Source: Bifidobacterium italicum
GTDB lineage: Bacteria; Actinomycetota; Actinomycetes; Actinomycetales; Bifidobacteriaceae
Length of the DNA: 64,000 nt
Assembly (NCBI RefSeq): GCF_002286915.1
Contig: NZ_MVOG01000005.1
Coordinates: 184,067 to 248,066 of the forward strand
Direction of reading: 5' to 3'
Below, in pieces: positions 8,863-17,461 of the stretch. The number at the start of each line of letters is the position of its first letter. The stretch's first letter is position 1. A program made the position numbers and the translations under genes. The notes below the pieces were generated by a model that saw only the letters and a list, made by a program, of their open reading frames with translations, made no database searches and had not been told where the DNA came from.

Positions 8863-10431
8863 ATGAACGATCAGTCTCCACAGCAGGATGCGGACGGCGC
8901 CGGGCGTCCCGCGCCGCGTCCGTTCCCGAATTCCGATTATGTGCGTCCGGGCATCGACGACCGCCCGGATCTCGACAAGGCGCTCACCGACGAGGACAAG
9001 GCGGCCGTCGCACGACTCGCCGTGCGCCAGAAGCCGAAGACGCCGCCGGCGGCCGCCGACCAGCCGGAGGTGCAGGCCGCCGCGATGGGCGTCAATGTTC
9101 CGGTCGGCGGCGCCGACGAGCCGGTGCCAGACCTAGAATCCGCGTTCCTCGACATGCGCGACCCGATGGTGGATGCGAACGGCTACCGTCCGACGAAGGC
9201 GGAGGTGCTGCGCATGAAGATCGGCTTCGCGTGCACGGCGTTCTTCCTCGCGTTCGCGCTCGCCGCGCTCAACATCACGCTCGTGCCGCAGGAGCTTGAT
9301 GTGTTGGGCGGCCCGGTTGGCGGCGCCGTCGCGCTGTCCTGGGTGCTCGGCGTGGGCATCCTGTGCTCGCTCGTCGCGACGATCTTCTTCCTGCCGCTGT
9401 CCGACCACACGCGCACGCCCCTTGGCAGGCGCGCTCCATGGTTCGCCGGCGGTACTCTCGTCGCCGTCATCTTCGCGTTCTCGCTGAGCGCCTGCCATAC
9501 GCCGGTCGCGGTCGGCATCGTCTGGGCGCTGCTGCAGATCGGTCTGGCGGCGATGCTGTGCTCGTTGCACGCGTCGATCGGCGAACGCGTGCCCGACAAG
9601 TTCCGTGACGCCGTCGGCATGTGGCGCACGGTGGGCGTGCTCGCGGGCCTCGTGTTCGGCATCTGGTTCGGCGTGCTGATGGCGTCCGAGCCGGGCGTCG
9701 GCATGGACCTGTGCGCCGTCGGCGTGCTCGCCGCCGGCATTCTGGGGCTACTCGTCGTCCCCCGCGAATCCTCGACGGTCTATTCGCGCGCGAAGCCGAT
9801 GGAGACCGCCGATCTGCTCGTCACGCTGCGTGTCGACCACCCGACGGCCATATGGCGCACGATCTGCCTGATGCGGCTGTTCGCGTCCGCCGGCGTCATG
9901 CTCGCGGTCGCCTATGTCTGGTTCGTCGTGCGGTACCGCCGTGGTGTCGATGCCGGCCTCGACCTGCGTGCGACGATGACGATGGTCGCGCTCATGGGTC
10001 TGCTGGCATGCGCGATGGCGCTGTTGAGCGAAGGCGTCACCGATCTGCTGCGCGCATCGTTCGACAACGGTCGGCTTGTGCTGATGATCGGCGTCGCATT
10101 GGCGATCGTGGCCGCCGTCGTGCCGCTCGTCAGCTACACGACCGCCGGATTGTACGTGTTCGCCGGCATCGGCGGATTCGCCGTCCATATGGTCGACGAC
10201 GCGCTGCGGTCGCTCGCCGTGGCTTCGGTGCCGCAACTCGACCGCGCCGCCGGATACCTCGCCGTGTTCAACACGAGCGCGACGGTGGGACGTCTGCTCG
10301 GCGCCGCCGTCGGCGGGTTCGTCTTCGCCTATGCGACCGCCTTCTCGAGCGTCTTCCTGTGGGCGGCGATCATGTTCGCGTGCGCCGGCGCGTGCGGCGC
10401 CGCCGCGATCGCGTACTCGTCCAAACGCTGA
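8863..10431 (+). CDS. MFS permease, paralogue of the broken sugar permease
   Basis: Membrane protein of 522 residues with about 12 hydrophobic segments after a soluble N-terminal tail of about 115 residues. The tail shares YVRPGIDDRPDLDKAL and ESAFLDMRDPMV with the frameshifted permease at 6348, so the two are paralogues. The loop between TM2 and TM3 has the MFS-type motif LSDHTRTPLGRRAPW, and the TM4-TM5 loop (SIGERVPDKFRDAVG), missing from the other copy, is present. TM residues are more divergent than in the first copy, so substrate may differ. No good ribosome site is visible before the ATG (or the GTG at 8857); the message may be leaderless. Substrate unknown; a sugar is likely. Confidence 0.82.
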   Translation: MNDQSPQQDADGAGRPAPRPFPNSDYVRPGIDDRPDLDKALTDEDKAAVARLAVRQKPKTPPAAADQPEVQAAAMGVNVPVGGADEPVPDLESAFLDMRDPMVDANGYRPTKAEVLRMKIGFACTAFFLAFALAALNITLVPQELDVLGGPVGGAVALSWVLGVGILCSLVATIFFLPLSDHTRTPLGRRAPWFAGGTLVAVIFAFSLSACHTPVAVGIVWALLQIGLAAMLCSLHASIGERVPDKFRDAVGMWRTVGVLAGLVFGIWFGVLMASEPGVGMDLCAVGVLAAGILGLLVVPRESSTVYSRAKPMETADLLVTLRVDHPTAIWRTICLMRLFASAGVMLAVAYVWFVVRYRRGVDAGLDLRATMTMVALMGLLACAMALLSEGVTDLLRASFDNGRLVLMIGVALAIVAAVVPLVSYTTAGLYVFAGIGGFAVHMVDDALRSLAVASVPQLDRAAGYLAVFNTSATVGRLLGAAVGGFVFAYATAFSSVFLWAAIMFACAGACGAAAIAYSSKR

Positions 10432-10453
10432 TAGGTGAGGCATTGATAGGTAA

Positions 10454-10498
10454 GGCGGCGTTCGCTGTGTTCGTTGTGCAGGCATAGTGAACGCCGCC
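10454..10498. terminator. Hairpin after the MFS paralogue
   Basis: GGCGGCGTTC (10454-10463) pairs perfectly with GAACGCCGCC (10489-10498) across a 25-base loop. Just before it a 15-base near-duplicate (TGATAGGTGAGGCAT then TGATAGGTAAGGCGG) begins inside the stop codon. Confidence 0.5.
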
Positions 10499-10561
10499 GA
10501 TCGTTTGGAGCCATGGTGCTGATGTTCCTGCGAACGGAGCGGCGTCGAAATATGGGCCGAC

Positions 10562-10888
10562 TCAGCGCTTGCCGCGGCTGAAGTCACTGGGGGCGCACGT
10601 CGGCAGTGTGTAGGTGGCGGAAAACAGATTGTGATCATCGCTGATGGTGACTGTGCCGCCAATGCGCTCAAGCTGTTGTTGATGCCGTGCGAGCCCGGAG
10701 GAGCGCCCATATTGGTGTGATGACCCGGGCACCGTGTTTTTGGGCGTATCGGTGATGCGGAATACGACGTTGCCGCCCGCGGCGTACAGCGAGATTATAT
10801 AGGGGTTGTCCTTCCTGCCAGGGGCTTCGAAGTGCCCCGCGATGCGTATGGCAACGCACGAATGGCGAAGAACCTGCGATTCGGCGCA
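10562..10888 (-). pseudogene. Remnant of a sensor histidine kinase C-terminus
   Basis: The minus-strand translation contains a run resembling the end of a NarL/DesK-type kinase ATPase domain: NPYIISLYAAGGNVVFRITD, then GRSSGLARHQQQLERIGGTV (the G2-box region), then SATYTLP before the tail. Nothing recognisable as N-box, dimerisation domain or sensor precedes it; the upstream part of the open frame looks non-coding, and another frame also shows a partial match. I read it as a truncated, decaying kinase gene, not an expressed protein. No adjacent response regulator is present. Confidence 0.5.
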
Positions 10889-11290
10889 AGGAGAGGGCGT
10901 GCGCATGCGTGCGTGACGCCGAGTGCTGAGGGAACTATGGGTAATGAGAGCAAGAACGGCAATGATCCTCGTCTGGGTGTTCATGAAGCTCGGCCAAGCG
11001 TGATGGCGGACCAGATTGCGAGTAATACGGCGACACAAGGAGCCATGGTGCGTGTGCGGCCCCGGTCGTGAGTGTCGATGATACCGTTGGGCGATACGGC
11101 TGGTTATGTTTGTGCACTGAGATCGGGAAAGTCGTATATTAGCCTGCTGTCCAAAGTCGTAAATCTCACTATATGGACACTGTGTCCGATTGGTCGCAAG
11201 GCGGGGAGTAGGTTCTAGCCCAACACGGCACCGCGGCAAGCGCGCGCCGTGCACAACAGTGCAAACGGATACGCGGAAAGGAGGCTCGCG
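10889..11290. promoter_or_regulatory. Promoter region of the attenuated transporter operon
   Basis: No convincing gene. The 3' part carries GGACACTGTGTCC (11175-11187, a perfect 13-base dyad) and TGTCCA (11148-11153) facing TGGACA (11174-11179). TATATGGAC (11170-11178) recurs in the region before ilvC. These look like regulator sites just ahead of the leader peptide at 11291. Confidence 0.4.
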
Positions 11291-11356
11291 ATGAGTGAGA
11301 CCATGGTCGCACGACTGCAGATCGTACGAATTATTATCTCGCCATCGGCGAGCTGA
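11291..11356 (+). CDS. Leader peptide rich in Ile/Val/Leu (attenuator)
   Basis: A 21-residue reading frame with an excellent ribosome site (AAAGGAGG, 6-base gap, ATG). Residues 9-16 are LQIVRIII, i.e. six of eight are branched-chain, including ATT ATT ATC in a row near the end. Its 3' half overlaps a hairpin and it is followed by competing stems and a U-tract terminator. This is the arrangement of classic ilv leader peptides, where ribosome stalling on scarce charged tRNA changes RNA folding. The downstream gene is an MHS transporter, not a biosynthetic enzyme, which is the unusual part. Confidence 0.72.
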   Translation: MSETMVARLQIVRIIISPSAS

Positions 11357-11441
11357 TTCGTATATCTGAATCCAGCCCCGCCGATGGTGGCGGGGACGGA
11401 TCGTGAACTACCTCGGGCCCCGCCATATGCGCGGGGTTTTT
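11338..11441 (+). promoter_or_regulatory. Attenuator with mutually exclusive stems
   Basis: Stem 1:2 is CTCGCC/GGCGAG (11338-11352). Segment 2, CCATCGGCG (11342-11350), is perfectly complementary to CGCCGATGG (11379-11387). Segment 3 itself folds as CCCCGCC (11376-11382) with GGCGGGG (11389-11395), and this GGCGGGG is complementary to CCCCGCC at 11418-11424. The terminator is CCCCGC (11418-11423), 7-base loop, GCGGGG (11431-11436) then TTTTT. Stalling in the Ile/Val run would free segment 2 to pair with 3, letting GGCGGGG sequester the terminator arm; free translation would restore termination. The folding logic is inferred from complementarity only. Confidence 0.7.
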
Positions 11442-11490
11442 GCGTTTGCGCCCCAAGGCATGAATGCAGGCAAACTATCAGGAGGTTTTC

Positions 11491-12864
11491 ATGACCGCAG
11501 CCGAAACAGAGGCGGAATCCGCCGCAGCCACTCTCGCCCGTCCGGCGTCGCGCGCAGCGCGCTCGTCGGTGGGCACGATCATCGCCGCATCCATGGTGGG
11601 CACGACGATTGAATTCTACGATTTCTACGCGTACGGCACGGCCGCCGCGAACTACTTTCCGCGCGTGTTCTTCTCCGACCGGACGAACCCGACCGTCGCG
11701 CTGCTGCTCTCGCTCGTCACGTTCGCCGTCGCGTTCCTCGCGCGCCCGGTCGGCTCGTTGATCTTCGGGCATTTCGGCGACTCGATCGGACGCAAGGCGA
11801 CGCTCGTCGTCTCGCTGATGACGATGGGCGTGGCCACGTTCCTCATCGGCTGCCTGCCAGGATATGACATGTGGGGCGTATGGGCGGTGATCATGCTGTG
11901 CGTGTGCCGCTTCGTGCAGGGCATCGGTCTCGGCGGCGAATGGTCCGGCGCCGCGCTCGTGGCCACCGAGAACGCACCTGCCGACAAGCGCGCGCTCTAT
12001 GGTTCGTTCCCCGAACTCGGCGCGCCGATCGGCTTCTTCCTGTGCAACGGCACCTACGTGGTGCTTGAGATGTTCAACGATGACGCGGCGATGCTCGCAT
12101 GGGGATGGCGCGTGCCGTTCCTGCTGTCGTCGCTGCTGGTGGTCGTGGGACTGCTCGTGCGTGTCCATATGGAGGAGACGCCGGCGTTCCGCGCCGCGCA
12201 GCAAAGCCAGCGCGTCGTCAAGGCTCCGGCCGTCGAGGTGTTCCGTACGAGCTGGCGGCAGGTGCTGCAGGCGACCTTCCTTGTCGCCGTCACCTACACG
12301 CTGTTCTACACACTCGCCACATGGTCGCTTGCATGGGCCACGAAAACGGAAGCGCAGGGCGGTGGCGGCCTTGGTTTCTCCACGCAGGAGTACATGACGA
12401 TGCTGATGGCCTCGGTATGCGTGTTCGCCGTGTTCATCGTGCTTTCATGCGTGTTCGCGGATCGTCTGGGGCGTCGCCGTGTGATCATCGGGTCGTCGGT
12501 CGCGCTGGTCGTGTTCGCGGCGGTGTTCCCACTGCTGATGAACAAAGCCGTCGTCGGTGTGCACAACACGGCTGCCGCGATGCTGTTCCTGTGCCTTGGA
12601 TTTGCGTTGATGGGCATCGCGTTCGGGCCGATCGGCGCGCTGCTGCCTGAGCTGTTCAGCGTCAATGTGCGCTACACCGGATCCGGTATCGGCTACAATC
12701 TCGCGGCGATCGTCGGCGCGGCGTTCGTGCCGTCGGTGGCCACATGGCTCTCGTCGCATTGGGGCGTCGGCTCGGTTGGTCTGTATCTGGGCGTCATGGC
12801 GTTGGGCTGCCTTGCGGCGATCCTGACATGCCATGAGACCAAGGACGTGGATTACATGCGGTGA
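11491..12864 (+). CDS. MHS-family MFS transporter behind a branched-chain amino-acid attenuator
   Basis: Integral membrane protein of 457 residues, about 12 TM segments, of the metabolite:H+ symporter family (relatives ShiA, KgtP, ProP). Diagnostic stretches are GTTIEFYDFYAYGTAA in TM1, ARPVGSLIFGHFGDSIGRK (TM2-TM3 loop with the MFS motif) and RFVQGIGLGGEWSGA in TM4. The ATG at 11491 follows CAGGAGG. Family members move shikimate, citrate, 2-oxoglutarate, proline/betaine or similar acids with protons. The Ile/Val-rich leader upstream and ilvC downstream suggest a substrate linked to branched-chain amino acids or their keto acids; this is inference. No terminator hairpin with a U tract is visible before the ilvC region. 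Confidence 0.85.
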   Translation: MTAAETEAESAAATLARPASRAARSSVGTIIAASMVGTTIEFYDFYAYGTAAANYFPRVFFSDRTNPTVALLLSLVTFAVAFLARPVGSLIFGHFGDSIGRKATLVVSLMTMGVATFLIGCLPGYDMWGVWAVIMLCVCRFVQGIGLGGEWSGAALVATENAPADKRALYGSFPELGAPIGFFLCNGTYVVLEMFNDDAAMLAWGWRVPFLLSSLLVVVGLLVRVHMEETPAFRAAQQSQRVVKAPAVEVFRTSWRQVLQATFLVAVTYTLFYTLATWSLAWATKTEAQGGGGLGFSTQEYMTMLMASVCVFAVFIVLSCVFADRLGRRRVIIGSSVALVVFAAVFPLLMNKAVVGVHNTAAAMLFLCLGFALMGIAFGPIGALLPELFSVNVRYTGSGIGYNLAAIVGAAFVPSVATWLSSHWGVGSVGLYLGVMALGCLAAILTCHETKDVDYMR

Positions 12865-13277
12865 CTCGCGGGTGATCCGTCAATGAGCGATGCGTCAGGT
12901 AAGGAGAGGCTTGGCGGCGCCGCAGGCCGCACAGAAGAACAAGACGTCCATTATATGGACGAAACATATTGCTGATTTCCGGCAAGCGATGGTGGATTGG
13001 CGCTATTTTCCAGAAGAAACCGCGCGTATTCCAAAACGAGACGCCAACGGTATCCAAAAGATGGACTTGGCAAGGAGACGCTTGCGGATTTCGGTAATAT
13101 GAGGACTCAGTTTTGGAGACAAAATCTCCGACACGGCGGGAAGCCTGCCTACGTGGATCGGCCGTTCCGGACCATGGGACGCGCGGTTCATGAATCAGGC
13201 ACAAGAACAACATAGGCGTCGCGGACCACTACAATGCCCGCGGTGCGCAGCAAAAGACAACAAAGGAGTGTGCCAAT
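12865..13277 (+). promoter_or_regulatory. ilvC upstream region
   Basis: 413 bases with no convincing gene. CGTCCATTATATGGACG (12945-12961) is a perfect 7-bp dyad around TAT and contains TATATGGAC, shared with the region before the MHS transporter. The segment 12950-13130 is comparatively AT-rich and may hold the promoter. The ilvC ribosome site is AAAGGAG at 13262-13268. Confidence 0.45.
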
Positions 13278-14339
13278 ATGGCAGCACAGATCTGGTACGA
13301 AGACGACGGCGATCTCTCGGTGCTCGACGGCAAGAAGGTCGCGATCATCGGTTACGGCTCGCAGGGCCACGCTCACGCGCTCAACCTGCGTGATTCCGGT
13401 GTGGACGTCGTCGTCGGCCTGCGCCCGAACTCGAAGTCCGTACAGTTCGCGAAGGACCAAGGCCTTGAGGTCAAGAGCGTTCCGGAGGCTGCCGCGGAGG
13501 CCGACGTCATCATGATCCTGGCTCCCGACCAGTATCAGAAGGCCATCTGGGACAACGACATCGAGCCGAACATCAAGGAAGGCGCCGCACTGGCCTTCGC
13601 GCACGGCTTCAACATCAACTACGGCTACATCAAGCCGTCCGAGGACCATCCGGTCTTCATGGTCGCGCCGAAGGGCCCGGGCCACATCGTCCGCCGTGAG
13701 TACGCGGCCGGCCGCGGCGTCCCGGTAGTGACCGCCGTCGAGCAGGATCCGCGCGGCGACGGCTGGGATCTCGCCCTCGCCTACGCCAAGGCACTCGGCG
13801 CGCTGCGCGCCGGCGCCATCAAGACGACCTTCAAGGAGGAGACCGAGACCGATCTCTTCGGCGAGCAGAACGTGCTCCTCGGCGGCGTCAACAAGCTCGT
13901 CGAGATGGGCTTCGAGGTTCTCACCGACGCCGGCTACCAGCCGGAGATCGCCTACTTCGAGGTCTGCCACGAGCTCAAGATGATCGTCGACCTGATGAAC
14001 GAAGGCGGCCTGAACAAGGATCGTTGGTCCTGCTCCGACACCGCCCAGTACGGCGACTACGTCAACACCGTCATCGACGAGCATGCCCGTGAGCGCATGG
14101 AGTACCACCTCAAGCGCATCCAGGACGGCTCCTTCGCGAAGGAGTTCATGGACGATCAGGCTGCCGGCGCCCCGAAGTTCAAGCAGCTCCAGGAGGAGTA
14201 CTCGAACGTCCGCATCGAAGAGGTCGGCCCGAAGCTGCGCGCGATGTTCTCCTGGAACAACGAGGCCGCGAAGGACGCCGACGAGGCCAACTCCTTCACC
14301 GGCAAGATCGCCCGCGCCCAGGTTCAGGACGCTGAGTGA
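13278..14339 (+). CDS. ilvC: Ketol-acid reductoisomerase
   Basis: Second common enzyme of valine, leucine and isoleucine synthesis: isomerises and reduces acetolactate or acetohydroxybutyrate using NAD(P)H and Mg2+. 353 residues, a short (class I) form. The Rossmann glycine motif [18 protein letters not shown] is at about residues 22-39. The knotted C-terminal domain has the metal-ligand region [16 protein letters not shown] and [15 protein letters not shown]. The ATG follows AAAGGAG. A strong terminator sits 48 bases after the stop, so it is transcribed alone or as the end of the unit with the upstream transporter. Codon use is more biased than in neighbours, as expected of a highly expressed gene. 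Confidence 0.97.
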   Translation: MAAQIWYEDDGDLSVLDGKKVAIIGYGSQGHAHALNLRDSGVDVVVGLRPNSKSVQFAKDQGLEVKSVPEAAAEADVIMILAPDQYQKAIWDNDIEPNIKEGAALAFAHGFNINYGYIKPSEDHPVFMVAPKGPGHIVRREYAAGRGVPVVTAVEQDPRGDGWDLALAYAKALGALRAGAIKTTFKEETETDLFGEQNVLLGGVNKLVEMGFEVLTDAGYQPEIAYFEVCHELKMIVDLMNEGGLNKDRWSCSDTAQYGDYVNTVIDEHARERMEYHLKRIQDGSFAKEFMDDQAAGAPKFKQLQEEYSNVRIEEVGPKLRAMFSWNNEAAKDADEANSFTGKIARAQVQDAE

Positions 14340-14387
14340 TTGAATCGGCCGGCGCGGTGACGCCCGGCCGAATCGCACCGCTACGAC

Positions 14388-14422
14388 GGGGCGCAGTCCA
14401 TCACGAACTGCGCCCCGTTTTT
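14388..14422 (+). terminator. ilvC terminator
   Basis: GGGGCGCAGT (14388-14397) and ACTGCGCCCC (14407-14416) form a perfect 10-bp stem with a 9-base loop, followed by GTTTTT. Confidence 0.92.
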
Positions 14423-14450
14423 GTCGTCTGCGTCCCGACTCGTCAGCTAG

Positions 14451-14670
14451 GTCGACGAAGCGGGGCGCGAACGGGTGCCTTTGCGGGTGACTTCGTCGGC
14501 CAAGCCGACGAACCGGGACGCAAGCGGGCGCGTTCACGGGTGGAAACATCGGCTTCAGTCGACGGATCGGACCGCAGCGGGTGGCTTCGTCGGCCATGTC
14601 GACGGATCGGGACGCGAACAGGCGCGTTGGCGGGTGGCTTCGTCGACCCGGGTCGACGGATCGGGACGGT
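14451..14670. repeat. Degenerate tandem repeat, period about 53-54 bp
   Basis: Units begin at 14451, 14504, 14558, 14598 and 14652 (lengths 53, 54, 40, 54, then partial). Each starts G(T/C)CGACG(A/G)A followed by CGGG(A/G)C-like sequence and most end near CTTCGTCGGCC. The third unit lacks about 14 bases. Open frames cross it on both strands but none looks like a protein. Confidence 0.65.
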
Positions 14671-14917
14671 TGGTGATACGCTGACGTGGTATGTGTGGAA
14701 TTGCAATGATGTCGATGATCGCGTGGGATATCTGACCGCGCGTCAACGCAGATCCTCTTGAATTCAATCGAATTTCATACCACCATCGCGTGGAAGGTCG
14801 CTATTGGCGGTCGTTCGGCATGCCCGCATCCACCATCCGGAACAGGGTGGGATAGTTAAGCCATATATGGGCCGAACGGCCGTATGCCTTCTTGCGCGAA
14901 CAAGCGAAGGAGACATC
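14671..14917. other. Non-coding stretch before the efflux-like MFS gene
   Basis: No gene seen. Base composition becomes mixed, and the likely promoter of the MFS gene lies in the AT-richer part around 14740-14870. GAAGGAG at 14906-14912 is its ribosome site. Confidence 0.4.
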
Positions 14918-16219
14918 ATGCACAATCATACGAAGCCATATCCGGACGCAATCGGCGCCCCACCCAGCTGGCGTCTGCCGGTCGCGCTGCTGCTCACTGG
15001 GCAGGCGCTCTCGCTGATCGGCTCGAGCATCGTGCAATACGCGGTGTTCTGGTATCTCGTCATGCAGACCGACTCCGGCGTCACGATGACGGTCGCGATG
15101 CTGTGCGCATGCGTACCGCAGGCAATCGTCTCGCTGTTCGGCGGCGCATGGGCGGACCGTTGGAACAAGAAGGCGCTCATCATACTGCCCGACGCGCTGA
15201 TCGCCGCCGTCACCGTCGTATTGTCCGTCGCGATCGCGCGCGGCGCCGCGGACCTTGCGCTGTTCTTCGTCGTGCTCGCGATCCGTTCGGCCGGCGCAGG
15301 CGTGCAGACGCCGGCCGTGCAGTCGTTCATTCCGCAGATCACGCCGGAGGAGAAGCTGCTGCGCGTGAACTCGATCAACGGCACGATCCAGTCGGTGAAC
15401 CTGATCGCGGCGCCGGCGGTCGCCGCCGTGCTCATCAATGTGATGCCGCTGTGGGCGATCCTGTATGTCGATGTGATGACGGCAGTGGTGGGCATCGCGT
15501 TCGTCGCGCTGATCCGCGTGGTGCGTGTGCGCGGGGACGAAGCGGGCGCCACAGCCGCCGTCTCCGTGTTCGCCGACATGCGCATCGGCCTGCGGTATGC
15601 GTGGCGTTACCCGCGCATCCGCAGTGTGCTCATCGCGTATGCGTTCGTCTGTTTCATCAACATCGCGCCGATGAATCTCACATTGATCTTGATGAACCGT
15701 GGATTCGACGGGCAGCGGCTCGATCTCGGCTTCACCGTGCTCTCGACGGCCGCGGACAAGCTTGCGGCGAACGAAATGGCGTGGAGCATCGGCATGGTCG
15801 TCGGCGGCGCGCTGCTCGCGACCGTCGGCGCACGCGTCCTGCGCAACAACATGGTGCTGCTGGCGTGCGCGTTCATCGGCATGGGCGTGTGCACGGCGGG
15901 GCTTGGGTTGTCGTCGACGCTGCTGGTGTATCTGTGCGTCGATTTCCTTGTGGGATTGTGCACGTCGCTCGGTTCGTCGCCGACGTTCACGTTGCTGCAG
16001 CAGGAGAGCATGCCGGACATGCGCGGCCGTGTCTTCGGGCTGCTCACGACGTTCTCCGGATTCGGCACGCCGCTTGGCATGCTCGTCTTCGGCCCGCTCG
16101 CCGACGTCATCGACGTGCGCGTGATCTTCATCGTGGGCGGCGTGCTGACGATTCCGTTCGGCGTGTGGCTGCTGCGTGTCGATAGAAGATGGAAGGCGTC
16201 TCCGTCGCAGGATTCATGA
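14918..16219 (+). CDS. MFS efflux transporter (MefA/macrolide-efflux type)
   Basis: Membrane protein of 433 residues with about 12 TM segments. RLPVALLLTGQALSLIGSSI in TM1, the SLFGGAWADRWNKK loop and SAGAGVQTPAVQSFIPQITP are typical of the MefA/enterobactin-exporter branch of the DHA3 drug efflux family; GRVFGLLTTFSGFGTPLG near the end matches the second-half repeat. The ATG at 14918 has GAAGGAG six bases upstream; longer forms lack a ribosome site. These pumps export macrolides or siderophore-like compounds by proton antiport; the substrate is unknown. No dedicated regulator is adjacent. Confidence 0.82.
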   Translation: MHNHTKPYPDAIGAPPSWRLPVALLLTGQALSLIGSSIVQYAVFWYLVMQTDSGVTMTVAMLCACVPQAIVSLFGGAWADRWNKKALIILPDALIAAVTVVLSVAIARGAADLALFFVVLAIRSAGAGVQTPAVQSFIPQITPEEKLLRVNSINGTIQSVNLIAAPAVAAVLINVMPLWAILYVDVMTAVVGIAFVALIRVVRVRGDEAGATAAVSVFADMRIGLRYAWRYPRIRSVLIAYAFVCFINIAPMNLTLILMNRGFDGQRLDLGFTVLSTAADKLAANEMAWSIGMVVGGALLATVGARVLRNNMVLLACAFIGMGVCTAGLGLSSTLLVYLCVDFLVGLCTSLGSSPTFTLLQQESMPDMRGRVFGLLTTFSGFGTPLGMLVFGPLADVIDVRVIFIVGGVLTIPFGVWLLRVDRRWKASPSQDS

Positions 16220-16255
16220 CAAACGATGGCGGGGAACTTCGAGCCGGAGACCGTT

Positions 16256-17428
16256 CTAGCCGAGAAAGCCGCCGGAGTCCTCGATGTTGCGCGACATCTG
16301 GTACATCGCCGCATGGGATTGCAGGAATTCACGCAGATACGGCATTTTGAAATCGACTTTGCCGTAATCAGTGGCGATGATGTAATCCTCGCGAATGAGT
16401 CGGTTTCGGTACACGTTGGCGTACTGAGGCGACTTCCCGAGTCGTTTTGCAATATCGCCGGTATTGGATGGCCCTTCGTCCATCGCCATGGCGAGCAGAT
16501 AGTCTCTGGCGATGGCGGAAAGGTGGGCGACTGCAGGAGCGTTGACGAGATTGCCGAGTTTATCCTTTGCCTTGGCAATGCCGGATTCGCAGTCCTCCAA
16601 CGAAATGAAATCGTCATGACCGTTCACCACGGATTGGCGCCAGGTCCAATATCCCACCAGTTGGATCATGAATGGATAACCGTGTGTGGCCCGAGCCAAT
16701 TTGTTCAGCACATCATAGCTGGCGTTTTTACCGCCTGCGGACAGCGTCTTTTCGAAGGCCTCCCAAACGTCCTCGATGGGCACGTCCTGCAACTGGTATC
16801 GTTCCGCCCTCCTGAGGAATGTGAGCACGCTGTCGTTCACTACGTCATCCACCATATGGGGGACGCCGGCGAAGATCACGGCGATGTTGCGCTTCTCCTC
16901 GATCAGATGCTGGATTGCTGTGGCGAACGACCGCAGTTGCGGTAAAGGCGTGCCTTCGCCCACCTCATCCAAAGTGATCAGTACACCCTGTCTTGACTCA
17001 TCCATGCTGTCCAAAACATGTCCGATGGTCTGCCTGAGATCGGTCGATCCCTGACTATGTTCGAACTGCATGCCACCGAGTCCGATGTTTGCCTTCATTC
17101 CGGGCAGCGAGGATTCAATCGCAACCGAAGGCAGGGTATAGGAGGTGATATGCGTTTTCTGTCCGGTATGCAGCAGCTTGATGATTTCCTGCAGGAAATC
17201 ACCTGCAGCTGTGGCGTTCACTACTTTCCACTGCAGGTTTCTGGCGATGTCGCTCAGCGCATTCAGCATGACGGTCTTTCCGACACCGCGAGCACCTGTG
17301 ATGAATGAGAGACGACCCGGGGCACCCGAACCGTCGTCGATGGCGAATTGGAAATCCTCGATGTACTGCTTGCGCCCCACCAGAACGGGTGGTTCACTGC
17401 CCGCTGTCGGCTTGAACGGATTCGGCAT
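16256..17428 (-). CDS. AAA-type ATPase with C-terminal winged helix
   Basis: Soluble protein of 390 residues. Residues about 15-60 hold VLVGRKQYIEDFQFAI and Walker A TGARGVGKTVMLNAL; Walker B is GVLITLDEVGEG; VIFAGVPHMVDDV and FLRRAERYQLQDV are sensor-like segments. The end (GDIAKRLGKSPQYANVYRNR) is a winged-helix-like DNA-binding region. The layout matches the archaeal/STAND-like ATPase group often called 'ATP-binding protein'. Cellular role is unknown; members occur as single genes, some near mobile or defence loci. The ATG follows AGGAGG. An unusual AT-rich repeat lies 34 bases before the start. The gene is convergent with the MFS gene, with 36 bases between stops. Confidence 0.75.
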   Translation of the reverse strand: MPNPFKPTAGSEPPVLVGRKQYIEDFQFAIDDGSGAPGRLSFITGARGVGKTVMLNALSDIARNLQWKVVNATAAGDFLQEIIKLLHTGQKTHITSYTLPSVAIESSLPGMKANIGLGGMQFEHSQGSTDLRQTIGHVLDSMDESRQGVLITLDEVGEGTPLPQLRSFATAIQHLIEEKRNIAVIFAGVPHMVDDVVNDSVLTFLRRAERYQLQDVPIEDVWEAFEKTLSAGGKNASYDVLNKLARATHGYPFMIQLVGYWTWRQSVVNGHDDFISLEDCESGIAKAKDKLGNLVNAPAVAHLSAIARDYLLAMAMDEGPSNTGDIAKRLGKSPQYANVYRNRLIREDYIIATDYGKVDFKMPYLREFLQSHAAMYQMSRNIEDSGGFLG

Positions 17429-17461
17429 GCGACACCTCCTGCCTTCGGATCCCTTCAATGA

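Noticed and set aside
13061..13102. Possible second leader peptide before ilvC (13 residues ending LRISVI)
   Set aside because: It is rich in Leu, Ile and Val, but it has no good ribosome site and no terminator with a T tract follows before ilvC.
16226..16945. Plus-strand open frame inside the AAA ATPase gene
   Set aside because: Antisense shadow; the minus strand carries clear Walker motifs and a ribosome site.
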